NCBI GenBank assembly: GCA_002256485.1 | Contig: NNSG01000009.1 | Span: forward strand, 45,778-109,777 | Length of the DNA: 64,000 bases | Direction of reading: 5' to 3' | DNA from: Fidelibacterota bacterium 408169 | GTDB taxonomy: Bacteria; Fidelibacterota; Marinisomatia; Marinisomatales; TCS55 | Shown here: positions 56,973 through 64,000 of the stretch, in pieces | Layout: the number at the start of each line of letters is the position of its first letter | Numbering within the stretch: position 1 is the stretch's first letter | The notes under the pieces: model-generated | What the model was told of the DNA's origin: nothing | Seen by the model: the letters and a program-made list of their open reading frames with translations, nothing else | The model's database searches: none | Translations under genes and position numbers: made by a program

Positions 56973-59900
56973 TCATTTTAATTCATCCGAAAACCATTTG
57001 TACAAAGCTGGTATGACCAATAAAGTTAAGATAGTTGATGTAACCAAACCGCCTACAACAACTGTTGCCAAGGGTCGTTGAACTTCACTTCCTGTTCCTG
57101 TCGCAAATAGTAATGGTAATAACCCTAATGCGGTTGTGAGTGCCGTCATTAATACTGGACGAAGTCTCATTTTAGCACCAGAAATGGATGCTTCTTCCAC
57201 TGATACACCTTCTTTTACAAGTTGATTTAAATAGGTTAATAATACCATACCATTTTCTAGAGCAATGCCAAATAGAGCAATGAACCCAATAGATGAAGGT
57301 ACAGAAAGATTTTGGTTTGTAAGCCATAATGCTACAACTCCACCCACCAATGCCAACGGAATATTGAGTATAATCAGTAATGAATTTTTTAAAGAATGAA
57401 AATTTAAGAATAGTAAAGACAAAATAATGATCAAAATAATGGGGACAATTACAATGAGCTTTTTATTGGCTTCCTGTTGCAATTTATACTGGCCACCCCA
57501 TTCGGTGAAATAACCTGCTGGTAACTTAATCTCATTTTTAAGATTCTCACGAGCTTCTTCTACAAATGAACCAATATCTCGATTAGATACATTACATTGA
57601 ATGGTAATAAATCGCTGATTGTTTTTTCGCGATATCTGACGAGGACCTACAACTTCTCGAATATGGGCTAACTCTGACAGAGGCAAAACAGCACCCATTG
57701 AAGATGTAATCAGAATATTCTCTATCGCTTCCTTACTGCCTCGATATTTCTCCGGAAATCGTACTAAAATATTAAATCGCTGAATTCCTTCAAATACTTG
57801 TCCTGCAGTAACACCACCGATAGCAGACCGTACCACTTCCTGCACATCAGATACATTTATTCCGTATCGGGCGATCGCTTGACGATCGATTTGGATAACT
57901 AATTGCGGTGAACCGACGGTTTGTTCAACTTGTACATCCGCTGCTCCGGAAATATTGCCCAAAACACGAGCTATATTATCACCTTGTGCTTTGAGTTTTT
58001 CCAAATCGTTCCCAAATAGTTTAATGGCTAAATCGCCCCGTACTCCTTCAATCAATTCATCTGTGAGCATTTTGATGGGTTGAGTGAGGCTTATGACCAC
58101 GCCCGGAACAGATGCCAGTTTTTCACGAATTTTATCTTCAATTCCATCTTTAGATAATGGAATATTCCACTGTGTCTTTGGCTTATAGTTGATATAAATA
58201 TCTCCCATATTAATCGGCATATACTCTCCACCTACTTCTCCAGTGCCCATCACAGTAACCACTTCTTCAATTTCCGGGATATTCATTAATCGCTTTTCCA
58301 CCAACATGGCCAGACGTTTGCTTTCTTCCAGAGATATAGATGGTGCCATTTGGACAGTAACAATTGTCGTTCCTTCATTCATTTCCGGAGTAAACTCTGA
58401 TCCAAGGCGAGGGAAGATAATGGCTCCGATAAAAAGAAAAACAAGTGTAATTATTACCGACACGCGAGGAAAAGAGACAAAATAAGACACTATCGGTTTA
58501 TATAATTTTATCAAATAGTCCTGAAACTTTTGACCAAATGATATTTTATTTTTTTCTTCAAATGGCAAATTGGGAAGCAAAAAATGTGACAAAGCAGGAC
58601 CAATAAAAATCGCATAAAACAAGGAACTAATCAATGCGAGTATAACGGTATATGCCAATGGTTCAAACGTTCTTCCTTCCACACCTTGTATTGTTAATAA
58701 TGGAATAAATACTAAAATGATGATCAAAGTCGAAAAAACGACTGGTTGAAAAATCTCAACACAGGCATCGATAATTATTTGTATTTTACTTTTTAATGGA
58801 TCTTTTTCTCGAAGAATACGCGAAATATTTTCAACGATAACTATAGAATCATCCACCAATAGCCCAATGGCAATGGCCAAGCCGGATAGAGACATTAAAT
58901 TTGCGGAAATTCCAAAATAGCTCATTCCAACAAGCGAAAATAAAAGTGAAAATGGAATCGAAAAAGCCACCACTAAACTTGATCGAATATCACTTAAAAA
59001 TAATATTAAGACTAAAATAACTAACATAATTCCTTGAATTAACGCATTTGTTACTGTGGATAGACTTGCGTTCACAAGTGTTTTTTGTTCATAGTATGGC
59101 ACCATTTTAACACCATCCGGAAGCATATCATTAATTTCTGTGAGTTTCTCTTCCACTCGCTCAATAATAACTGAAGAATTTGTGCCGAACAATTTGACGA
59201 TTTGTCCAGCCACGACTTCTTTTTCCCCATTGCGTGTTTGGAGTCCACGACGAATTTCCCCGCCAATACCTATCTCCGCCAAATCATTTAAAAAGACAGG
59301 CGTTCCATCGACAGATTTAATGACAATTTTCCCCAAGTCATCCATTGAATTTACCAGCCCAATGGACCTTACAGTAAATTCTTCCGCATTTTTGATGATA
59401 TATTGAGCACCAACATTGGAATTATTCGTTTGAATTTTCTCAATAATTTCGTTGAGAGAAATCTCATAACGAAGTAAAGCATCTGGCTGAACAATGACTT
59501 GAAATTGCTTTTCGTAGCCACCAACACTAATCACCTCCGTCACACCTGGAATTGTGCGGAGAATCGGTTTTATCATCCAATCCTGAATGGTGCGAAGTTC
59601 TTCTAACGAATACGTTTCAGATTCATCTTCAAGATAATAAAACATGACCAAACCAAGAACTGTTGCAATGGGACCCATCTCTGGTGTGCCGTATCCTTCG
59701 GGGATTTGTCGAGATGCTTCCTGTAACCTTTCATTCACCAGTTGACGAGCAAAATAAATGTCAGTTCCATCGTCAAAAAACACATTTACAATAGATAAAC
59801 CGAACGTAGAAATTGAACGAAGTTCTGCAATATTCGGTAAGCCTGCCATGGCAACTTCTACTGGATATGTCACCAATTGCTCTACTTCTTCCGGAGCCAA

Positions 59901-60062
59901 ACCTTCTGTGATTGTATATACTCTTACGACAGGGGGCGTTATTTCAGGCAAAGCATCCAGCGGTAAATTTTTATAACTATAATATCCCGTTCCAATAATA
60001 ATGACACCAATGAGAACCATCAGGAATCGATTTTCTAATACAAATTGAATTAATTTTTTCAT
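56973..60062 (-). CDS. Heavy-metal efflux RND transporter, CusA/CzcA type
   Basis: 1029 aa, 12 helices and two large periplasmic loops. Helix 1 region QFVLENRFLMVLIGVIIIG, TM4 with GLAIAIGLLVDDSIVIVEN, periplasmic EMNEGTTIVTVQMAPSISLEESKR and TVMGTGEVGGEYMP, TM10-12 with GFIALFGIALENGMVLLTYL. Length and loop order match the HME group of RND pumps. Substrate (Cu, Zn, Co, Hg) cannot be read off. AAGGA precedes the ATG by ten bases. Confidence 0.93.
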   Translation of the reverse strand: MKKLIQFVLENRFLMVLIGVIIIGTGYYSYKNLPLDALPEITPPVVRVYTITEGLAPEEVEQLVTYPVEVAMAGLPNIAELRSISTFGLSIVNVFFDDGTDIYFARQLVNERLQEASRQIPEGYGTPEMGPIATVLGLVMFYYLEDESETYSLEELRTIQDWMIKPILRTIPGVTEVISVGGYEKQFQVIVQPDALLRYEISLNEIIEKIQTNNSNVGAQYIIKNAEEFTVRSIGLVNSMDDLGKIVIKSVDGTPVFLNDLAEIGIGGEIRRGLQTRNGEKEVVAGQIVKLFGTNSSVIIERVEEKLTEINDMLPDGVKMVPYYEQKTLVNASLSTVTNALIQGIMLVILVLILFLSDIRSSLVVAFSIPFSLLFSLVGMSYFGISANLMSLSGLAIAIGLLVDDSIVIVENISRILREKDPLKSKIQIIIDACVEIFQPVVFSTLIIILVFIPLLTIQGVEGRTFEPLAYTVILALISSLFYAIFIGPALSHFLLPNLPFEEKNKISFGQKFQDYLIKLYKPIVSYFVSFPRVSVIITLVFLFIGAIIFPRLGSEFTPEMNEGTTIVTVQMAPSISLEESKRLAMLVEKRLMNIPEIEEVVTVMGTGEVGGEYMPINMGDIYINYKPKTQWNIPLSKDGIEDKIREKLASVPGVVISLTQPIKMLTDELIEGVRGDLAIKLFGNDLEKLKAQGDNIARVLGNISGAADVQVEQTVGSPQLVIQIDRQAIARYGINVSDVQEVVRSAIGGVTAGQVFEGIQRFNILVRFPEKYRGSKEAIENILITSSMGAVLPLSELAHIREVVGPRQISRKNNQRFITIQCNVSNRDIGSFVEEARENLKNEIKLPAGYFTEWGGQYKLQQEANKKLIVIVPIILIIILSLLFLNFHSLKNSLLIILNIPLALVGGVVALWLTNQNLSVPSSIGFIALFGIALENGMVLLTYLNQLVKEGVSVEEASISGAKMRLRPVLMTALTTALGLLPLLFATGTGSEVQRPLATVVVGGLVTSTILTLLVIPALYKWFSDELK

Positions 60063-60063
60063 T

Positions 60064-60168
60064 TTAAAATTTTCCTTTTACTTTAGGATGAATCCAATCG
60101 TGTTGATGCACTGTAACGACATCAATATTTTTGGCGAAGCAAGGATTGACATTGTCAATCCATTCCAT
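60064..60168 (-). CDS. 34-residue ORF between czcB- and czcA-type genes
   Basis: Starts (MEWIDNVNPCFAKNIDVV) 3 bases after the adaptor stop and ends (HDWIHPKVKGKF) one base before the pump ATG, exactly filling the 109-base gap. It has one Cys and three His in a short space (VHQHDWIH), so it could bind metal. No ribosome site was seen, so translation would need coupling. May be just open by chance. Confidence 0.4.
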   Translation of the reverse strand: MEWIDNVNPCFAKNIDVVTVHQHDWIHPKVKGKF

Positions 60169-60171
60169 TTT

Positions 60172-61116
60172 TTAATGATTATGCCCACCACCAAATGATT
60201 CTTTAGCAAATTCTGCTTTGAGAACGAACCCACCTTTTTGCACAAATGTTTGTCCTAGGGTTAATCCCGAAACTATTTCTACACTTTTGTGATTCTTTTT
60301 TCCGATAGTAACTATTTTTGGTTCTATCCCATGTTCATCTACTGTAAATATTACAGGTTTATCATTTACCGTTTCTAATGCCGTTTTTGGTACGATTAGA
60401 TCGCAGTAAGTATTATCCACGATGACCTGCCCCGTTATGAATTGCCCGGGTCGAAATTTCAATTCGTTATTTTTCAGGATAACTCTTGCCATTGCGGTTC
60501 TCGTCTGCTCATCGAGTGTTGGCGAAATATATGATATTTGACCTTTTTCGGGCTGATCATCAGAGCTGAAAATCATATTGACTGTTTGCCCCATCTTGAT
60601 TTGCGAAAGATATTTTTGATATACACTCAAATTCACCCACACTTCCGATAAATCAGCTACGGCAAAAAAGTGATCAGGTCGTTGGGCAGTTTCTCCCTTC
60701 GTAAAATGCATATCAAGCACAATGCCGTCTATGGATGAGCGGAGTTCATACGTCGTCAAACTTTCGTTACTTTCAATGACAGCTAATAGATCATCTTTTT
60801 TTACCGTGTCTCCGATTTGTTTAAATACTTTCTGTACAACACCATCAAATCGTGGTGTAATATGGGCTAACCGATCTGGATCAATTTGAATTTCCCCTGG
60901 CAATTCGATGGTTCTTTCCAAAATTCCTCCGGATGCAGTTTCTACAACAATCCCAAATTCATCTAATAATTCCTGTGAAAAATTCTGTTCAGATTCATGG
61001 TTGCTTTCTTCATGATTTTCAGTATGGATTATTTCAACCGATACATAATACATCCGAGTAAAGAAAAAGGTTAATAACGCTGTAATTATAGCTGTGCTAA
61101 TAATTGTTTTATTCAT
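60172..61116 (-). CDS. Efflux RND periplasmic adaptor, CusB/CzcB type
   Basis: 314 aa membrane-fusion protein. N-terminal anchor helix, then a His-rich stretch (HTENHEESNHES), lipoyl-like halves (GVVQKVFKQIGDTVKKDDLLAVIESNES ... SIDGIVLDMHFTKGETAQ) and beta-barrel domain (VNMIFSSDDQPEKGQISYISPTLDEQTRTAMARV). C-terminal GGGHNH is His-rich. Bridges the CzcA-type pump and TolC-type channel. Its start overlaps the TolC gene by eight bases. Confidence 0.92.
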   Translation of the reverse strand: MNKTIISTAIITALLTFFFTRMYYVSVEIIHTENHEESNHESEQNFSQELLDEFGIVVETASGGILERTIELPGEIQIDPDRLAHITPRFDGVVQKVFKQIGDTVKKDDLLAVIESNESLTTYELRSSIDGIVLDMHFTKGETAQRPDHFFAVADLSEVWVNLSVYQKYLSQIKMGQTVNMIFSSDDQPEKGQISYISPTLDEQTRTAMARVILKNNELKFRPGQFITGQVIVDNTYCDLIVPKTALETVNDKPVIFTVDEHGIEPKIVTIGKKNHKSVEIVSGLTLGQTFVQKGGFVLKAEFAKESFGGGHNH

Positions 61117-62323
61117 GATTCGTTCTCTCTTTAAAAGTTGTTTGATTATTGCTACCGGTGATACGATTTAGTTCAAAAATATTGTGGTGATATTCTTTCA
61201 ATGCGTCCAAATATTGCGACCTTGACAGGAACCACATTTTTTGTGCATCCACCACATCAAGATAGGTAAACCGTCCATTCAAATATCCATCGCTTATTAT
61301 GGTGTAAGCCGTTTGAGCTTCAGGGATTATTTCTTCTTTTAGGGTTGCAGCTTCAGAATAGAGTAAGTCCAATTCTTTTTGGATTTTTTCCAACTCTGAC
61401 TTTAATTGGGATTCTACGAATTTCAATTCCAGCTCCTTCTCATCCAATCCGGATATGGCACTTTTTATATTACCTTGGTTTTGATTAAAAATAGGAAGCG
61501 GAACAGAGAATCCAATTTGAAATGTATTTCCGGGAACATCGCTTTGTTTAAGTCCTGCACCCAAATCGAGATTGGGAATGGTTTCTACTTTTGCAGATTT
61601 AATGGTACTTCTTTGAATTTCAATAGAAAGTTCAGCCAATTGAATAGCCGGAGAATTGTCCAATGAATATGATGGAGATATTTTGGAAATTTGTCTGAAT
61701 CCACCTTGAGAATAATCGAACGTTGATTGTTTATCACCAGAAAGTGCGGATATTGAAATCCACTCTCTTTCTATCGCAGAATCTATTTTTTTGAGTTTCA
61801 TTTGTTTTTGAAAGTGCTGAATTTTTGCTCGAGATATTTCTGCGGGAGATAATTTCCCGGCTTCCACTTTCTTACTGACGGCTTTCAACAATGCTTCTGA
61901 AACTGAAATTCTATCATGCTGAAGCGATTTAACTTCTTGAAAATGAAGAATGTTCACAAATGACTGAAACGCCATGGTCAATTTTTCTTGTTTCAGCTTT
62001 TCATATTCCAAGAGTGCTTTCGTTAAATCAAGTTCACTTAATTTGATTTTATGTTTTCGTTTTCCACCAAGCTGAATTGATTGAGAAATCATGACTGATG
62101 TTTCAGGGTCTACACCTGCGCCAGATTCAAAACCTAATACAGGATTCGGCAATTTTCTGCTTTGGTCTAATTGTCCTTGTTGAATATCGATTTTTTTTGC
62201 ACGAGCCAAAAGTTGAGGATTATTTTCAATCACCAATCTTTCTAGTGTTTCTATATCCAATGTTTGACAAAATGCCAATGATGTAATTGAGGTGTAAATG
62301 ATACACCGAATTAGAGTATGCAT
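61109..62323 (-). CDS. TolC-family outer-membrane efflux protein
   Basis: 404 aa. Signal peptide (to about residue 18, LAFCQ), then long amphipathic helices (IENNPQLLARAKKIDIQQGQLDQSRKLPNPVLGFESG; PLPIFNQNQGNIKSAISGLDEKELELKFVESQLKSELEKIQ) and DGYLNGRFTYLDVVDAQKMWFLSRSQYLDALKEYHHNIFELNRITG near the end, typical of CzcC/CusC. Completes the tripartite pump with the adaptor and RND genes. Confidence 0.93.
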   Translation of the reverse strand: MHTLIRCIIYTSITSLAFCQTLDIETLERLVIENNPQLLARAKKIDIQQGQLDQSRKLPNPVLGFESGAGVDPETSVMISQSIQLGGKRKHKIKLSELDLTKALLEYEKLKQEKLTMAFQSFVNILHFQEVKSLQHDRISVSEALLKAVSKKVEAGKLSPAEISRAKIQHFQKQMKLKKIDSAIEREWISISALSGDKQSTFDYSQGGFRQISKISPSYSLDNSPAIQLAELSIEIQRSTIKSAKVETIPNLDLGAGLKQSDVPGNTFQIGFSVPLPIFNQNQGNIKSAISGLDEKELELKFVESQLKSELEKIQKELDLLYSEAATLKEEIIPEAQTAYTIISDGYLNGRFTYLDVVDAQKMWFLSRSQYLDALKEYHHNIFELNRITGSNNQTTFKERTNHE

Positions 62324-62397
62324 AACTCACCTTTCTAAAATGTTTGAAAATTATCGGTTATCTAAACCGAAGACGGATAAGATTTCTGAAAGTGAGT

Positions 62398-62793
62398 CTA
62401 AATAAGTAAAATAGTATTTTTTAAGAAGAGTGGGAAATGATTGTTAGGATTTTCTTTTGTGGGAGAAAAAAAAGAAACTTGATGAAAAACATCAAAAAGA
62501 TTTTGATCTGAAAAGATATAATCGAAACCAATATCAAAATTTACAGATGAATGTAGAAATGGTGTATTCGAATTCGTATCCCATAATTGGACATCCACGC
62601 ATTCACCGCAATCATCCTGATGTTCTGAATCAACAGGTACTTCACAATCGCTGTCGCATTTTGATTCAATATTAACGTGTCCATCAGCTTCGAGACACAA
62701 CACAGGCGCTTCAACCCCGGTGTGTATAATGATTGCAAAGGAAAAGAACCAAATAGTTATCTGTTGAAAAACAATAATTCTAATAGATTTCAT
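62398..62793 (-). CDS. Cys-rich exported protein heading the efflux operon
   Basis: 131 aa, signal peptide, then VLCLEADGHVNIESKCDSDCEVPVDSEHQDDCGECVDVQLW with six Cys and many acids and His. Small proteins of this type often precede czcCBA genes; they probably bind metal in the periplasm or sense it. It is 74 bases upstream of the TolC gene on the same strand. Confidence 0.78.
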   Translation of the reverse strand: MKSIRIIVFQQITIWFFSFAIIIHTGVEAPVLCLEADGHVNIESKCDSDCEVPVDSEHQDDCGECVDVQLWDTNSNTPFLHSSVNFDIGFDYIFSDQNLFDVFHQVSFFSPTKENPNNHFPLFLKNTILLI

Positions 62794-62854
62794 AATCTAA
62801 AATTTAATATAAAAATATTCGGATCAATGTAGAATTTTTTACTTTCATGAACAT

Positions 62855-63783
62855 TTAAAAACCAATTGAAATTGAATCATTATTTTCAGCGTTAAATATT
62901 AAATAATAATATTTATTTACCTTCATTTTGTGTTTTTTGATTTTACCATTCTTACTTATCACTTTTATATTTTTTGGTTTAAGTGACATTTTAAGACTAA
63001 TATCATTTATAATTGTTTCGTTTGGAAGAGAGAATAAAACTGTTATTCCTTTTTGATTTTCCTTTACACTTATTTTTAGATCTTTCAATTTATTCCAATA
63101 AGAGGCGACTTTATCTGGAGTACTTATCCATGCATCATCCTGAATAACTTTTTCAGTTATTTTTTGCAATGGCATCATTGTTATTTCACTTATGGCACTA
63201 TACATTGGATGGCCCATAAAAACCATTAATCCATTATTTGGTTTTACAGCATATTCCCAAAAATTAGTTAAATATTTTTCAAATAATAATGCATCCTTTT
63301 TTTGCTCTTTTGCAGAATAATCATCATCATCTAAAATTTTCTGATAAAAATGCCAATCATCATGAAATATTTGAGAGAGTTCCAATAAGTCAAGAGTTTG
63401 ATAAAAATTTTCGTTGAATATTGGAATATTATAAGGAAAAATTGTTCCTCTATAAAATTCAAGATGGTTTGCTGCAATGCTTGAATCAAATGTGTAACCC
63501 AAACTATTGAGTATATACATACCCCAATAACTATTGCTGGCAAATGGAAATCTAAACCCAGTAAAATTTGTATCCCAAAATTGCTCACTCAATAGTATTT
63601 CTCTCATAGTTTCAGGATAAGAAAGCTGCCTGAAATTTGAATGTGAATGAGAATGACCCTGCAGATCAATGTAATTATTTTTAGAAAGTGCATTTAATAT
63701 TTCCTTATCATTATTTGAACTAACGAAAAAATTTGCATTAAGATTATTTTCTTTTAAGAAATTAAATATTCTATCATATTGTA
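62855..63783 (-). pseudogene. Polysaccharide deacetylase gene, 5' part removed by an insertion sequence
   Basis: The frame runs past the first ATG (63607) upstream through ETYPLQRFN-type sequence to GHSHSHSNFRQL and FLKENNLNANFFVSSNND, the NodB-fold of polysaccharide deacetylases (His-rich metal motif HSHSH). Downstream are TGFRFPFASNSYWGMYIL and MVFMGHPMYSAI, and a beta C-terminal domain ending NDSISIGF. The N-terminal strand with the catalytic Asp is missing and the frame enters insertion-sequence DNA near 63784. Probably not functional unless it is a start of translation inside the IS. Confidence 0.75.
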
Positions 63784-64000
63784 TGTGTAGTTTTTTAATT
63801 AGCCGGACTATTTTGATATAAAAGTTAAGGTGATACTTTTGGGTAATTTACCGTTGAACGAAAGGACAAATAATGACCCCAAAATCAAGTTCCGAAAAGA
63901 CAGTCCGTGAGATCAAACGGAGAACTCGCCGGAAGTATTCAGCAGAAGAGAAAATCAGAATAATCATGGATGGTCTTCGTGGAGAAGACAGCATAGCAGA
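63784..64000 (+). mobile_element. IS3-family insertion sequence, left part
   Basis: Starts about 63784 at a TG dinucleotide (TGTGTAG), where the deacetylase frame loses its family pattern; the exact end is uncertain by some 20 bases, and the right end is beyond the window. It carries an OrfA start at 63873 and splits the deacetylase gene. Confidence 0.6.
63873..64000 (+). CDS. IS3-family transposase OrfA, N-terminal part
   Basis: Runs off the window end after 42 complete codons. TRRKYSAEEKIRIIMDGLRGEDSIA is the HTH beginning of IS3-family OrfA (relatives: RRKYSAEEKxRIVLEGLRG). Ribosome site AAAGGA lies six bases before the ATG. Binds the IS ends; the catalytic OrfB would follow by frameshift. 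Confidence 0.85.
   Translation, partial: MTPKSSSEKTVREIKRRTRRKYSAEEKIRIIMDGLRGEDSIA

Overview
The window is AT-rich bacterial DNA that looks like a marine member of the FCB group, most likely Candidatus Marinimicrobia (SAR406 / Neomarinimicrobiota). The evidence is indirect. Four secreted proteins end in the PNPFNP-type C-terminal sorting domain. IspG is the long form found in Bacteroidetes, Chlamydiae and plants. There are many small secreted proteins, and a CIRCE-controlled groESL. No rRNA, tRNA or CRISPR array was seen. Nearly all genes lie on the minus strand.

Positions 1-17,000 are mostly housekeeping: ffh (cut by the window start), smc, a HIT protein, rsmE, an alcohol dehydrogenase, a DoxX protein with an overlapping 52-residue membrane peptide, a deoxynucleoside kinase, folK/folB, groEL/groES with a perfect CIRCE operator, dut, a homocysteine methyltransferase, an amino acid permease, a DUF423 protein, an MscS channel and a large YwqK/MORN-like lipoprotein. 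Positions 17,000-26,000 hold small secreted proteins, an FMN reductase, an M1 aminopeptidase, comM, an MBL-fold hydrolase and ispG.

Positions 26,000-39,400 are a cell-surface and signalling region. It has two large secreted proteins with almost identical C-terminal domains, a lone receiver domain coupled to one of them, a LytS/LytTR two-component pair, two TPR proteins (one with a long Lys/Ser tract), a BNR-repeat lipoprotein that seems to start on ATT, and a small HMA-domain lipoprotein. Positions 39,500-47,700 read as one operon: a BPL_N-like lipoprotein, a complete Dpp/Opp-type ABC transporter, a nitrilase-family amidase and an XRE-cupin regulator, consistent with uptake and hydrolysis of a peptide, amide or polyamine.

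Positions 50,300-62,800 are a metal and sulfur resistance island. A TolC/CzcB/CzcA efflux pump is followed by a CDF-like transporter. Next comes a module of ArsR regulator, methyltransferase, sulfide:quinone-oxidoreductase-like flavoprotein and DsrE-family protein. After that is a tightly coupled group: MerT-HMA fusion, CopZ-like Fe-S protein, CadC-like repressor and an outer-membrane protein. Two genes here are best explained as selenoproteins that ordinary ORF calling breaks. The DsrE protein has an in-frame UGA at the conserved redox Cys (U-G-T-C). The outer-membrane protein has two in-frame UGAs directly after its signal peptide (U-P-L-U). In each case a hairpin starts exactly 11 nt after the (last) UGA, the geometry of a bacterial SECIS element. 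The outer-membrane gene also carries one single-base frameshift.

The window ends with a polysaccharide deacetylase gene broken by an IS3-type insertion sequence, whose OrfA start is the last feature.
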